This document shows positions 8,888 through 17,918 of a stretch of DNA of 64,000 nt, piece after piece. Origin of the DNA: Polaromonas sp. CF318 (lineage in GTDB: Bacteria; Pseudomonadota; Gammaproteobacteria; Burkholderiales; Burkholderiaceae_C); NCBI RefSeq assembly GCF_000282655.1, contig NZ_AKIV01000021.1, positions 1 through 64,000 on the forward strand, written 5' to 3'. A model generated the notes under the pieces. That model worked only from the letters and a program-made list of their open reading frames with translations, did no database searches and was not told where the DNA came from. Positions within the stretch are counted from its first letter, which is position 1, and each line of letters begins with the position of its first letter. Position numbers and translations under genes: made by a program.

Positions 8888-9334
8888 GTGACTGCCACCA
8901 CCACCGCCAACACCGCCCCCGTCCGTATCGACCTCGCCATTCCCGAGGTTTACCCCGCCCTGCTCAAGGCCAGTGAAACCATAGGCAGCCAGGGCCTGGA
9001 CAAAAAACTGCACCACCTGATCCACCTGCGCGCCTCGCAAATCAACGGCTGCGCCTTCTGCGTGAAGATGCACCTGCGCGAAGCCCGTGAAGACGGCGAA
9101 ACCCAGGATAGGCTGGACCGCCTCGTCGTCTGGGCCCATGTGAACGACTTCAGCGAAGCCGAAAAAGCCGCGCTGGCCTGGACCGAAGCGCTGACCGAGC
9201 TCGACCACAAGACCGATTACGCCAGCCTGCGCGGCCGCCTGCGCCAATCGTTCTCCGACAAGGAAATCGGCGCGCTGACCGCTACCATAGGCATGATCAA
9301 CCTCTGGAACCGCATGCAGGTCTCGGCTCACTAA
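8888..9334 (+). CDS. Carboxymuconolactone decarboxylase/AhpD-like protein
   Basis: 148-residue all-helical protein of the CMD/AhpD superfamily. Seen: HLRASQINGCAFCVKMHLREAR, with the CxxC pair and the histidine four residues later that form the AhpD-type peroxidase/disulfide-reductase site. Start is GTG at 8888 with AAAGGAAA seven bases upstream. It precedes the ECF41 sigma gene by 22 bases. CMD-domain proteins are the typical partner (the COE class: carboxymuconolactone decarboxylase, oxidoreductase or epimerase) of ECF41 sigma factors and usually their target, which fits the promoter upstream. The in vivo substrate is unknown. Confidence 0.92.
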   Translation: MTATTTANTAPVRIDLAIPEVYPALLKASETIGSQGLDKKLHHLIHLRASQINGCAFCVKMHLREAREDGETQDRLDRLVVWAHVNDFSEAEKAALAWTEALTELDHKTDYASLRGRLRQSFSDKEIGALTATIGMINLWNRMQVSAH

Positions 9335-9356
9335 GGCAAGCTAAGGTTCACGCACC

Positions 9357-10253
9357 ATGACAAGCATCGACCCCACCGCCGTGTTTGAAGAAAGGCGCAG
9401 GCATCTATTCGGCCTCGCCTACCGCATCCTCGGTTCGCGGGCCGATGCCGAAGACGCCGTCCAGGACGTCTTCATCAAATGGCTGGCGGCCGACCACGCC
9501 AGCATCGCGACGCCGGCCGCCTGGCTCACCACCCTCTGCACACGGCATTGCATAGACATGCTGCGCGATGCCCAGCGCAGCCGGGTCGACTATGTCGGCA
9601 CCTGGCTGCCCGAACCGATCCAGACCAGCACCGACGAAACGCCGGAAACGCATGCGCTGCTGGCTTCATCCCTGAGCATGGCTTTTTTGCTGCTGCTGGA
9701 GCGGCTCACGCCCAAGGAGCGCGCCGCCTACCTGCTCTATGAGATTTTTGACACGCCCTACCCGCAGATCGCCGAGATGCTGGACATGGAAGAGGCCGCC
9801 TGCCGCAAGCTGGTGTCGCGCGCCAGCGTCAACATCGCCCAGGGCAAGGTGCGGCACGTGACACCGCCCCAGGTGCAGGACGGCCTGCTCAGTGCTTTTC
9901 GCGAAGCCATCACCGCGGGCAGCACCGAGGCGCTCGCCAGCCTGCTGTCGGACGACATCGCCGTCTGCGCCGACAGCGGCGGCAAGGTCAGTTCCATCGA
10001 AGGCGTTTTTCAAGGCAAGGGCAGCGTACTCACCCTCATCAGCACCCAGCTGGCGCGCTACTGGGCCGCCTACGAATGGCTGCCCTGCGAGATCAATGGC
10101 GGCCACGCCATCCTGCTGCGCGCGAACAACGGCGAGATCGCCGCGGCCATCACCTTCGCCTACAACGAAGAAGGCAAGGCTACCAACATCTACATCATGC
10201 GCAACCCCGACAAGCTCGACGGCCTGCATTTCGGGCCGGAGGCAGTGGCCTAG
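9357..10253 (+). CDS. sigJ: ECF41-family RNA polymerase sigma factor (SigJ-like) with SnoaL-like C-terminal domain
   Basis: 298 residues. Region 2 spans about residues 10-75 (RRRHLFGLAYRILGSRADAEDAVQDVFIKW) and region 4 about 110-165 (LTPKERAAYLLYEIFD). The linker has the ECF41 hallmark DYVGTWLPEP, and a SnoaL-like C-terminal extension (about 180-290) ends with the second hallmark NPDKL. The first C-terminal hallmark, normally DGGGK, reads DSGGK. ECF41 proteins have no classical anti-sigma factor; the C-terminal domain controls activity by contacting the core. The gene sits in an operon with its likely target, the AhpD-like gene. Confidence 0.94.
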   Translation: MTSIDPTAVFEERRRHLFGLAYRILGSRADAEDAVQDVFIKWLAADHASIATPAAWLTTLCTRHCIDMLRDAQRSRVDYVGTWLPEPIQTSTDETPETHALLASSLSMAFLLLLERLTPKERAAYLLYEIFDTPYPQIAEMLDMEEAACRKLVSRASVNIAQGKVRHVTPPQVQDGLLSAFREAITAGSTEALASLLSDDIAVCADSGGKVSSIEGVFQGKGSVLTLISTQLARYWAAYEWLPCEINGGHAILLRANNGEIAAAITFAYNEEGKATNIYIMRNPDKLDGLHFGPEAVA

Positions 10254-10255
10254 GC

Positions 10256-10666
10256 TTATTTGCGCGAAGCCCGCAAGGCGTCAAGTCCCCAGGCGCCACC
10301 GCCCGCCGCGGCCAGGAACAGGAAGACAAAGCAGAACAACACAGCCGACTCGCCGCCGTTCAGCATGGGCGACAGCACAAAGCCCTTGGAGGCATGGCCG
10401 ATGAAATAGGCAAATGCCAGCAATCCGGACAACACAAAAGCCACGGGCCGCGTGAACAGGCCCAGCAACAGCAACGCGCCGCCAAAGAGTTCCAGAATGC
10501 CGGCCGCGCCCAGCATGGACATCAATTGAAGGTTGTCAAAGTAGGCCACATGGGGAAAGCCCAGCAGCTTGGCCGAGCCGTGCTGGATCAGCAGGTAGGC
10601 CGAGACGATGCGCAGGACGGACAGCGCGCGTGAAGTGAGTTGGTTGTTGTTGCCGGCAAACGCCAT
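10256..10666 (-). CDS. DoxX family membrane protein
   Basis: 136 residues, four hydrophobic helices. The N-terminal helix has VLRIVSAYLLIQHGSAKLLGF, typical of DoxX, followed by the glycine-rich helix IMELFGG-like GILELFGGALLLLGLF. The family takes part in redox or thiol homeostasis in the inner membrane; no partner enzyme is next to it except the convergent ECF41/AhpD-like pair, whose stop codon lies 2 bases away. GGAGGATT precedes the ATG at 10666. Confidence 0.9.
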   Translation of the reverse strand: MAFAGNNNQLTSRALSVLRIVSAYLLIQHGSAKLLGFPHVAYFDNLQLMSMLGAAGILELFGGALLLLGLFTRPVAFVLSGLLAFAYFIGHASKGFVLSPMLNGGESAVLFCFVFLFLAAAGGGAWGLDALRASRK

Positions 10667-10729
10667 GGGAATCCTCCGTTAAAAGGATGTGTGACGGGGG
10701 CGGCGCCAAAAAGTTCAGTGCGCCTTGGC

Positions 10730-11632
10730 TCAGCGCGCGGCCGGCGCCGCGCTTTTTTCGGCCAGCAGCTGCACCAGGTGCTGGCGTATCACCGAGGTGA
10801 TGTGCTCGCGCTTGCCCTGCTCAAGCATGCCGATCAGCCGCGTCGGGGGCCGGCCCGGCAGCGGCAGCACACGCAGCAGCGCATCGTTGGCCCAGTCGGC
10901 ATTTTTGGCGTGCGGCACGATGGTGATGCCGACGTTCTGGCGCACCAGTTCGATGATGGCCGACATCGAACTGAGCTCCAGGAAATCATGTGGGACCACG
11001 CCCAGCTTGCGCAAGGTCTGCTCTATGCGTATGCCGCTGGGCGTGCGCCTGTCGAAGCGCAGGAAGGGCTGCTCGCGCAGCAGGTTCCTGAAGTCGCTGC
11101 CCGGCGGCGCGATCTGGACATTCGCGACGACCGTGAGCGGCTCGGTGTAGAGCGGTGTCCAAAGCATGCCCTTGAGTTCCTGCTCCGGGTCTTCAACAAA
11201 CACCGCCGCATCGAGATCGCCGCTTTTGACACTGCGCGCCAGGCTGCTCGACTCCTGCATCACCAGCCGCACATTGAGGCGCGGGTACAGCGGCTTCATC
11301 CTGACCAAGGTGTGCGAGAGCAGCCCCATCGCCGAAAAAATGGAGCCCATCGTCACCGTGCCGGCGATCTCGCCCTCATCGTCCAGGCCTTCCCGCATCT
11401 GGTCGTAGTAGCCGACGATTTTTTCGGCGTGGGGAATCAGCGCGCGGCCGGAGACCGACAGCACCACGCCGCGCCCGGAGCGCTCGAAGAGCACGGTCTT
11501 GAGTTCGGTCTCCAGCGCGCGCATCTGCAGCCCCACGGCCGCCTGCGTCAGCGCGACGCGGTCGGACGCCGCGGCGAAAGAGCCGCCTTGCGCCACGACG
11601 AGAAAAGTCCTCAGGAAGCGGATGGTGCTCAC
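10730..11632 (-). CDS. LysR-type transcriptional regulator
   Basis: 300 residues, standard LTTR length. N-terminal helix-turn-helix (residues about 1-60) contains FLVVAQGGSFAAASDRVALTQAAVGLQMRALE. The effector-binding domain follows from about residue 90 (GTVTMGSIFSAMGLL). Start is GTG at 11632. It is divergent from the hydrolase/ABC-importer operon with 187 bases between, the classic arrangement for an LTTR that controls its neighbour. The AT-rich sequence at 11655-11700 in that gap probably holds the operator. The inducer is unknown but is expected to be the substrate taken up by the operon. Confidence 0.93.
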   Translation of the reverse strand: MSTIRFLRTFLVVAQGGSFAAASDRVALTQAAVGLQMRALETELKTVLFERSGRGVVLSVSGRALIPHAEKIVGYYDQMREGLDDEGEIAGTVTMGSIFSAMGLLSHTLVRMKPLYPRLNVRLVMQESSSLARSVKSGDLDAAVFVEDPEQELKGMLWTPLYTEPLTVVANVQIAPPGSDFRNLLREQPFLRFDRRTPSGIRIEQTLRKLGVVPHDFLELSSMSAIIELVRQNVGITIVPHAKNADWANDALLRVLPLPGRPPTRLIGMLEQGKREHITSVIRQHLVQLLAEKSAAPAAR

Positions 11633-11819
11633 GCGGGATCGGCCTCAATACAAAAGAATAACTTTATCATCTAACAACATAATATAGATATATTTTTTAA
11701 ACCGGATGGAGAACAATCCGCCTTAACAGGGTTGTGTGACGGACCGGTGTCTCTCCCACCAACACTTGCAGCGCGGCATCAAACAGGCCGCTTTCGAATC
11801 TTTTTTGTGGTGGTGATGT
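11633..11819. promoter_or_regulatory. Divergent control region, LysR gene and ABC-importer operon
   Basis: 187 bases between the divergent start codons. Positions 11648-11700 are very AT-rich against a high-GC background and contain imperfect dyads such as AATATAGATATATT, as expected for overlapping promoters and an LTTR site. No single T-N11-A site could be fixed with certainty. Confidence 0.55.
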
Positions 11820-12731
11820 ATGTCTGAAGTGCTCTCAGCGAATGCCGCAACGGCGCCAAGCCCGTCTTTCGGCGACAAACGCGCGGCGGCCATTTACGAC
11901 CTGGGCCACAGCACGATTTTTGCGTCGCGCACCGACCCGCGCTTTTCCTATTGCACCTATGCGCCGCCGCACCTGCACGAGGCCAAGCAGCCCATGCAGC
12001 TGGTGGTGGTGGTGCACGGCACGGGCCGCGCCTTCACCGAATACCGCGACGCCTTCGCCGCCTTCGCCAAATGGAACGACTGCATCGTGCTGTGCCCGCT
12101 GTTCCCGGCCGGCCCGCAGGGCGACGGCAACCGCGACGGCTTCAAGCACCTGCGCGAAGCCGACATCCGCTACGACCAGATCCTGCTGAGCATGGTCGAC
12201 GAGGTGGCGGTCAAGTTCGGCTGCGATTTTTCCAAGTTCGCGCTCTTCGGGTACTCCGGCGGCGGCCAGTTCGTCAACCGCTTCGGCCTGCTGCACCCCG
12301 AGCGCCTCTGGGCGCTGTCCATAGGCGCGCCGGGCTCGGTCACGCTGATAGACCCCCAGCAGGACTGGTGGGTGGGCGTGCGCGATTTCGAAAAACGCTT
12401 CGGCAAGCCCCTGAACCTGGCCGCCCTCAAGGAGCTGCCGGTGCACATGGTGGTCGGCAAGGCCGACATGGAAACCTGGGAGATCACCCACCGCGAAGGC
12501 GGCAAGTTCTACATGGCCGGCGCCAACGACGCGGGGAGCACGCGGCCCGAACGGCTGGAGACCCTGCGCAAGTCCTTTGTACAGGCCGGCGTGAATGTCA
12601 CCCTGGACCTGGTCGACAACGTGCCGCACGACGGCCTGGCCTGCGTCGGCACGGTGCAGGACTTCCTCGCCGCCGTGCTGGGCGACCTGCGCATAGACCA
12701 GCGTCGCCAGGCAATCAGCCGGGCGCCCTGA
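11820..12731 (+). CDS. Alpha/beta hydrolase (esterase/depolymerase-like)
   Basis: 303 residues, cytoplasmic (no signal peptide). Alpha/beta-hydrolase features: oxyanion strand LVVVVHGTGRAFTEYRDAF, nucleophile elbow GYSGGGQ (serine about residue 143), the VVGKADMETW acid-loop region and a C-terminal histidine in NVPHDG. It resembles PHB-depolymerase/esterase-type enzymes. It is the first gene of the operon that goes on with a peptide-type ABC importer and a C45 family protein, so it probably cleaves the imported compound or a derivative. The ribosome-binding site is weak. Confidence 0.82.
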   Translation: MSEVLSANAATAPSPSFGDKRAAAIYDLGHSTIFASRTDPRFSYCTYAPPHLHEAKQPMQLVVVVHGTGRAFTEYRDAFAAFAKWNDCIVLCPLFPAGPQGDGNRDGFKHLREADIRYDQILLSMVDEVAVKFGCDFSKFALFGYSGGGQFVNRFGLLHPERLWALSIGAPGSVTLIDPQQDWWVGVRDFEKRFGKPLNLAALKELPVHMVVGKADMETWEITHREGGKFYMAGANDAGSTRPERLETLRKSFVQAGVNVTLDLVDNVPHDGLACVGTVQDFLAAVLGDLRIDQRRQAISRAP

Positions 12732-12767
12732 TGCCCTCCACATCCCAGCCCTGAAAGCCAGACCCCC

Positions 12768-13712
12768 ATGCTACGTTTCGCGCTGGCCCGCCTGGTGATG
12801 GCGATACCGACCCTGCTGATCGTGGCGGTCGCGGTCTTTGTGCTGATACGGCTGATTCCCGGCGACCCGGCCCAGCTGCTGCTGGGCGACCTGGCCGACC
12901 CGGTGCGTCTGGCCGACCTGCGGGCCCAGCTCGGCCTGGACAAAAGCTGGCCGGTGCAGTTCGGCATCTGGGGCCGCCATGTGCTGGGCGGCGACCTGGG
13001 CGTGTCCATCACCACCGGCGAGCCCGTGCTGCAGCTGGTGCTGAGCCGCTTTGCGGTCAGCGCGCAAATCGTGCTGGTCGCCGTGTTCTTCGCCGCGGTG
13101 GTTGCGGTGCCCGCCGGCATGATCGCCGCCTGGAAGCAAAACCGCCTGCCCGACCTGATGCTGGTCGGCGCGGCCACCCTGCTGGTGTCCATCCCGACTT
13201 TCTGGCTGGGCCTGTTGCTGCTGCTGTTTTTCGGCCTCAAGCTCGAATGGCTGCCGGTGGTCGGTTATGTCTCGGTCATGAACGACTGGAAGTCCGGCCT
13301 GCTTTATCTCCTGATGCCGATACTCACGCTGTTCCTTCATGAGATCGGCGTGCTGATACGCATGGCCAGGGCCAGCACGCTGGAAGTGCTGCGGCTGGAC
13401 TACATCACCCATGCGCGCGCCAAGGGCCTGTCCGAGCGCGCCGTGCTGGTGCACCACGCATTTCGCAACTCCTTCGGCCCGACCTGGACCTTGATAGGCC
13501 TGGTGCTGGGCAACCTGCTGGGCGGCGTGGCCGTGGTCGAGACCGTGTTCACGATTCCCGGCCTGGGCCGCCTGCTGGTCGATGCCATCTTCGCGCGCGA
13601 CTACCCGGTGATCCAGGGCTGCCTGCTGCTGGTGGCCGTGATCTATGTGGTCACCAACCTGGTGATTGACCTCTGCTATCCGATCTTCGACCCCAGGGTG
13701 CTCGCGGAATGA
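12768..13712 (+). CDS. ABC transporter permease, DppB/OppB type
   Basis: 314 residues with six hydrophobic segments. Starts with the typical MLRFALARLVMAIPTLLIVAVAVFVLIRLIPGDP segment of OppB/DppB proteins and contains the ATPase-contact EAA loop around DYITHARAKGLSERAVLVHHAFRNS. First permease of a family-5 (peptide/opine/nickel class) importer. It starts 36 bases after the hydrolase gene and overlaps the next permease by 4 bases (ATGA). Confidence 0.95.
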   Translation: MLRFALARLVMAIPTLLIVAVAVFVLIRLIPGDPAQLLLGDLADPVRLADLRAQLGLDKSWPVQFGIWGRHVLGGDLGVSITTGEPVLQLVLSRFAVSAQIVLVAVFFAAVVAVPAGMIAAWKQNRLPDLMLVGAATLLVSIPTFWLGLLLLLFFGLKLEWLPVVGYVSVMNDWKSGLLYLLMPILTLFLHEIGVLIRMARASTLEVLRLDYITHARAKGLSERAVLVHHAFRNSFGPTWTLIGLVLGNLLGGVAVVETVFTIPGLGRLLVDAIFARDYPVIQGCLLLVAVIYVVTNLVIDLCYPIFDPRVLAE

Positions 13713-14530
13713 AAAAATTTCTCACTCCGCAGGCCCTGATCGGTTTGCTCATCATCGGGCTGATCCTCGCGGCGGCCGTCCTGGCCTTCTTCTGGACGCC
13801 GCATGAGCCGCTGAAGATCAACTTCATGGCGCGCCTGAAGCCGCCCAGCGCCACCTATTGGCTGGGCACCGACGAGTTCGGCCGCGACGAGCTCTCGCGC
13901 CTGATGGCGGGCGCCTCCAACAGCATGTGGATCAGTTTCCTCACGGTACTCTTTTCCATCACCATGGGCACGGCCATCGGCGTTTTGACCGGCTTTGTGC
14001 GCGGCTGGACCGACCGCGTCATCATGGCCTTCATCAACGCCCTGCTGGCCTTCCCCGGCCTGCTGCTGGCGCTGGCGCTACTGGCGGTCTTCGGCGCCAA
14101 CAAATACGGCATCATCCTGGCGCTGGGCCTGGCCTACACGCCCTCCGTCACGCGCATTGTGCGCGGCACGGTGATGTCGCTGCGCGAAAAGGAGTTCATC
14201 GAATCCTCGCGCGTGCTCGGCAATTCAGAGCTTTACACCATGTTCCGCCACGTGCTGCCCAACTGCGTGGCACCGCTCACGGTGCTGGCGACCTCGATGT
14301 TCGGCTGGGTCATCCTCGCGGAAAGCGCGCTGTCCTTCCTGGGCCTGGGCGTGCCGCCGCCGGCGCCCACCTGGGGCAATATGCTGGCCGCGGCCCGGCC
14401 TTTCATGGCGCAGGCGACCTACCTTTCCATCTTCCCGGGCCTGTGCATCGCGCTCACGCTGCTGGGCATCAACTTCCTGGGCGATGCAGTGCGCGACCTG
14501 CTGGACCCGCGCATGAGGGGCATCGAATGA
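13709..14530 (+). CDS. ABC transporter permease, DppC/OppC type
   Basis: 273 residues with an N-terminal anchor helix and five further hydrophobic segments. Seen: LGTDEFGRDELSRLMAGA in the periplasmic part and the EAA-type loop EFIESSRVLGNSELYTMFRHVLPN. Pairs with the upstream DppB-type permease in the inner membrane. Both ends overlap neighbours by 4 bases (ATGA), a tightly coupled operon. Confidence 0.95.
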   Translation: MKKFLTPQALIGLLIIGLILAAAVLAFFWTPHEPLKINFMARLKPPSATYWLGTDEFGRDELSRLMAGASNSMWISFLTVLFSITMGTAIGVLTGFVRGWTDRVIMAFINALLAFPGLLLALALLAVFGANKYGIILALGLAYTPSVTRIVRGTVMSLREKEFIESSRVLGNSELYTMFRHVLPNCVAPLTVLATSMFGWVILAESALSFLGLGVPPPAPTWGNMLAAARPFMAQATYLSIFPGLCIALTLLGINFLGDAVRDLLDPRMRGIE

Positions 14531-16191
14531 CGCAACTGGTGGATGTCTCGGCCTTAAGCCTTTCCATAGGCAAAGGCGGCCGTGAAATCGTGCGCAACGT
14601 GTCGTTTACCGTCGCACCCGGCGAGATCGTCGGCATCGTCGGCGAATCGGGCAGCGGCAAGACCCAGGCGGCGCGCGCCATCATGGGCCTCACGCCGCAG
14701 CCGCTGGTACGCAGCGCCGGCCGCATTTTGTTTGAAGGCGAGGACATGGCGGCCGTGGGCGACGCACGGCTGCGCAAGCTGCGCGGCGCGCGCATAGGCA
14801 TGGTGTTCCAGGAACCCATGACCTCGCTGAACCCCTCGATGACAATCGGCCGCCAGCTCGACGAGGGCCTGGCCCTGCATAGGCCCGAGCTTTCGCCGGC
14901 CGCGCGCCGCGACAAAGCGCTGGCCATGCTCGCGCGCGTCGGCATCAGCGACCCGCAGGCCGCGCTGGCCGCCTGGCCGCATGAATTTTCTGGCGGCATG
15001 CGCCAGCGCATGATGCTGGCCTCGGTCATGCTGCTGGAGCCCGCGCTGCTGATCGCCGACGAGCCGACCACGGCCCTGGACGCGCTGGTGCAGCGCGACG
15101 TGCTGGAACTGATGGTCGGGCTCACGCGCGAACACAACACCGCCGTGCTGCTGATCAGCCACGACCTGCCCATGGTCGCGCGCTACACCCAGCGCATGAT
15201 CGTCATGCAGCAGGGCGAGGTCGTCGAAGCCGGCGACACCGCCGCCCTGCTGGCCGGCCCCAAGCAGGACTACACCCGCAAGCTGCTCGAAGCCATCCCG
15301 CGCCGGCAGGCCGCACGCGCGATTGCCGACGACCAGCCCGTCATCGAAGTGCGCAAGCTCGTCTTCGACTATCCCGGCAAGCGCAAGTTGTTCGCCAAAA
15401 CCACGGCCAAGCGCGTGCTGCACGGCATAGACCTGGTGGTGCGCCCGCGCGAGATTGTCGCGGTGGTGGGCGGCTCGGGCTCAGGCAAGACCACGTTGGG
15501 CCGCGCGATTGCCGGCCTGCTTAAGCCCACCGAGGGCGACATTCGCTTCCGCGGCCGTGCCATCACCCGCAGCGACGCGGGCTGGCTGGACTACCGGCTC
15601 AATTGCCAGATGGTGTTCCAGGACCCGTATTCCTCGCTGAACCCGCGCATGAACATAGGCCAGCTGGTAGGCGAAGGCCTGCGGCTGGTGCCCGGCCTGT
15701 CTTCAGCCGAGAAGCAGACACGCGTGGCAAAGATGCTCGATGAAGTCGGCTTGCAGCCGCAGCACGCACAGCGCTACGCACATGAACTCTCGGGCGGCCA
15801 GCGCCAGCGCGTGGCGATTGCCCGCGCGCTGATACGCGAGCCGGCCTTTGTGATCGCCGACGAGCCGGTATCGGCCCTGGACGTCACGGTGCGCGCCCAG
15901 GTGCTGGCACTGCTGGCCGAGCTGCAGGAGCGCCACGGCTTTGCCTGCCTGTTTATCAGCCACGACCTGGGCGTGGTGGAGCAGGTGGCCGACCGCGTGG
16001 TCGTGATGCAGGCCGGCCGCATCATCGAACAAGGCAGCCGCGACGAGGTCTTCGATCATCCGCAACACGCTTACACACGCAAGCTGCTCTCGGCGATTCC
16101 CGCGCTGACGCCCACCGGCCAGGGCGGCATGCAGCTCAGGTGGCGTTTTGATGAACCCGATGCGCCGGCGGGCGCCCTGCAACCCGCCTGA
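14527..16191 (+). CDS. ABC transporter ATP-binding protein with two fused ATPase domains (DppDF/GsiA type)
   Basis: 554 residues, two nucleotide-binding domains in one chain. Domain 1: Walker A GESGSGKTQ (about residue 41), signature FSGGMRQRMMLASVML, Walker B LLIADEPTTALD. Domain 2: Walker A GGSGSGKTT (about 320), signature LSGGQRQRVAIARALI, Walker B FVIADEPVSALD. Both end in the short helical tail with the PxxxYT-like motif (DYTRKLL, AYTRKLL) of peptide-class ATPases. It energises the two permeases; start ATG overlaps the permease stop by 4 bases. Confidence 0.95.
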   Translation: MTQLVDVSALSLSIGKGGREIVRNVSFTVAPGEIVGIVGESGSGKTQAARAIMGLTPQPLVRSAGRILFEGEDMAAVGDARLRKLRGARIGMVFQEPMTSLNPSMTIGRQLDEGLALHRPELSPAARRDKALAMLARVGISDPQAALAAWPHEFSGGMRQRMMLASVMLLEPALLIADEPTTALDALVQRDVLELMVGLTREHNTAVLLISHDLPMVARYTQRMIVMQQGEVVEAGDTAALLAGPKQDYTRKLLEAIPRRQAARAIADDQPVIEVRKLVFDYPGKRKLFAKTTAKRVLHGIDLVVRPREIVAVVGGSGSGKTTLGRAIAGLLKPTEGDIRFRGRAITRSDAGWLDYRLNCQMVFQDPYSSLNPRMNIGQLVGEGLRLVPGLSSAEKQTRVAKMLDEVGLQPQHAQRYAHELSGGQRQRVAIARALIREPAFVIADEPVSALDVTVRAQVLALLAELQERHGFACLFISHDLGVVEQVADRVVVMQAGRIIEQGSRDEVFDHPQHAYTRKLLSAIPALTPTGQGGMQLRWRFDEPDAPAGALQPA

Positions 16192-16233
16192 TCACTGTTT
16201 TTCGTCCGATTTCCGATTCTTAAGGAGCTTCCC

Positions 16234-17793
16234 ATGCTTTCCCTGCGATTGAATTTTCTGGGCGCTGCCGTGCTGACGGCCTGCGCCGCGGCCCAGGCCC
16301 AGGCACCCGCGCAGATCGTGGTCGCGCAGCCGGCCGACATACGCTCGACCAACCCGGGCGTGAACCGCGACAACACCACCGACGGCGTGGTGCTCAACAT
16401 CGTCGAAGGCCTGGTCGCCCACCACGAGAACGGCACCATAGGCCCGCTGCTGGCGCGCTCCATTGTCACCAGCCCCGACGGCCTGACCTACATCTTCAAG
16501 CTGCGCACCAACGTGAAGTTCCACAATGGCGAGCCCATGACCTCGGCCGACGTGCTGTGGAGCTGGAAACGCTACATGGACCCGAAAACCGACTGGCGCT
16601 GCCTCAGCGAGTTCGACGGCCGCTCCGGTGTCAAAGTGACCTCCGTCACGGCACCCGACGCGCAGACCGTGGTCATGCAGCTGGACAAACCCTCCGCCGT
16701 CTTCCTCGACAACCTGGCGCGCACCGACTGCGGCATGACGGCCATCCTGCACAAAAAATCCGTCAAGGAAGACGGCAGCTGGGACAAGCCCATAGGCACG
16801 GGCCCCTTCAAATTCGAGGAATGGAAGCGCGGCGAATACGTGACCCTGAGCGCCTTCGCCGACTACCAGTCGCCGCCCGGCAGCAAACCCGACGGCTACC
16901 TGGGGCTGAAGAAACCGCTGGTCGAGCAGGTCAAGTTCCTGACCGTTCCCGACATGTCGACCTCCAAGGCCGGCCTGCAGTCCGGCGCCATCGACGCCGG
17001 CCAGATCACCTCCTCCGACGTGCAGGAACTCAAGGCCAACAAAAACCTCACGGTGATCGGCGCCGTCGACGCGGGCAAGAACACGCTGCTGATGCAGACC
17101 AACGACCCGCTGCTCAAAGACGAACGCATACGCCAGGCCATCGCCCTGTCGCTGGACATGAACCAGCTGGTCGCGGCCTCGTCCGAAGGGCTGGCCAAGG
17201 TCAACAACTCGGCCATCCAGGGAACTTCGGCCTTCTACAGCGCGGCGCAGAAAAAAGGCTACCGCTATGACCCGGCCAAGGCCAAACAACTGCTGAAGGA
17301 AGCCGGCTACAAGGGCCAGCCCATCGTGATCCAGGCCAACAAGCGCGCCCATGTGCCCAGCTTCTCGGTCGCGGTGATGAGCCAGGCCATGATGCAGGCC
17401 GTGGGCATCAACGCGCAGATCGAGGTACTCGAATGGGCAACCCAGCTGGACCGCTACAACAGCGGCAACTACCAGCTGAGCTCTTTCACTTATTCCTCGC
17501 GCCTGGACCCGGCCCTGAGCTATGAGCAGTTCTCGGGCAACAAGGCCAAGCAACCGCGCAAGGTCTGGGACGACCCGGCCGCGCAAAAGCTGATCGACCA
17601 GAGCTTTGCCGAAGCCGACCCGAAAAAGCGCCAGGCTTTGTTCGACCAGCTGCACGCCATGATGATCGCCAAGACACCGCTGGTCATCCTCTACAACGTG
17701 ACCGACTCCTGGGCCGTGCGCAAGCGCGTGTCCGGCTTCACGGTGTGGGAAGGCAAGCCGCTGCTCTGGAACACCAAGCTGGCCGGCAAGTAA
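16234..17793 (+). CDS. ABC transporter substrate-binding protein, family 5
   Basis: 519 residues with an N-terminal Sec signal peptide (MLSLRLNFLGAAVLTACAAAQAQA), so periplasmic. Family-5 (DppA/OppA/NikA) features: DNTTDGVVLNIVEGLVAH, the signature around GPLLARSIVTSPDGLTYIFKLR, and the C-terminal LLWNTKLAGK. AAGGAG lies 7 bases before the ATG. Delivers the ligand to the permeases encoded upstream; peptides, opines or other amines are typical ligands of the family, but the actual one is unknown. Confidence 0.94.
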   Translation: MLSLRLNFLGAAVLTACAAAQAQAPAQIVVAQPADIRSTNPGVNRDNTTDGVVLNIVEGLVAHHENGTIGPLLARSIVTSPDGLTYIFKLRTNVKFHNGEPMTSADVLWSWKRYMDPKTDWRCLSEFDGRSGVKVTSVTAPDAQTVVMQLDKPSAVFLDNLARTDCGMTAILHKKSVKEDGSWDKPIGTGPFKFEEWKRGEYVTLSAFADYQSPPGSKPDGYLGLKKPLVEQVKFLTVPDMSTSKAGLQSGAIDAGQITSSDVQELKANKNLTVIGAVDAGKNTLLMQTNDPLLKDERIRQAIALSLDMNQLVAASSEGLAKVNNSAIQGTSAFYSAAQKKGYRYDPAKAKQLLKEAGYKGQPIVIQANKRAHVPSFSVAVMSQAMMQAVGINAQIEVLEWATQLDRYNSGNYQLSSFTYSSRLDPALSYEQFSGNKAKQPRKVWDDPAAQKLIDQSFAEADPKKRQALFDQLHAMMIAKTPLVILYNVTDSWAVRKRVSGFTVWEGKPLLWNTKLAGK

Positions 17794-17918
17794 TTTTCAG
17801 CATCCTCTTTCACTCGCCTTGATGCGCACCGCGCGCAAGGCACGGACAGGCACGCCTCGCGGCGGCCACTATCGCCTCCAGGCACTTCTTCCGACACGCT
17901 TTACGGGTAGCGCAGCAC

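Noticed and set aside
10667-10729. CGTCACA on the minus strand upstream of doxX as a second ECF41 promoter
   Set aside because: No CGTC at 16-18 bases, and the box overlaps the region next to the ribosome-binding site.
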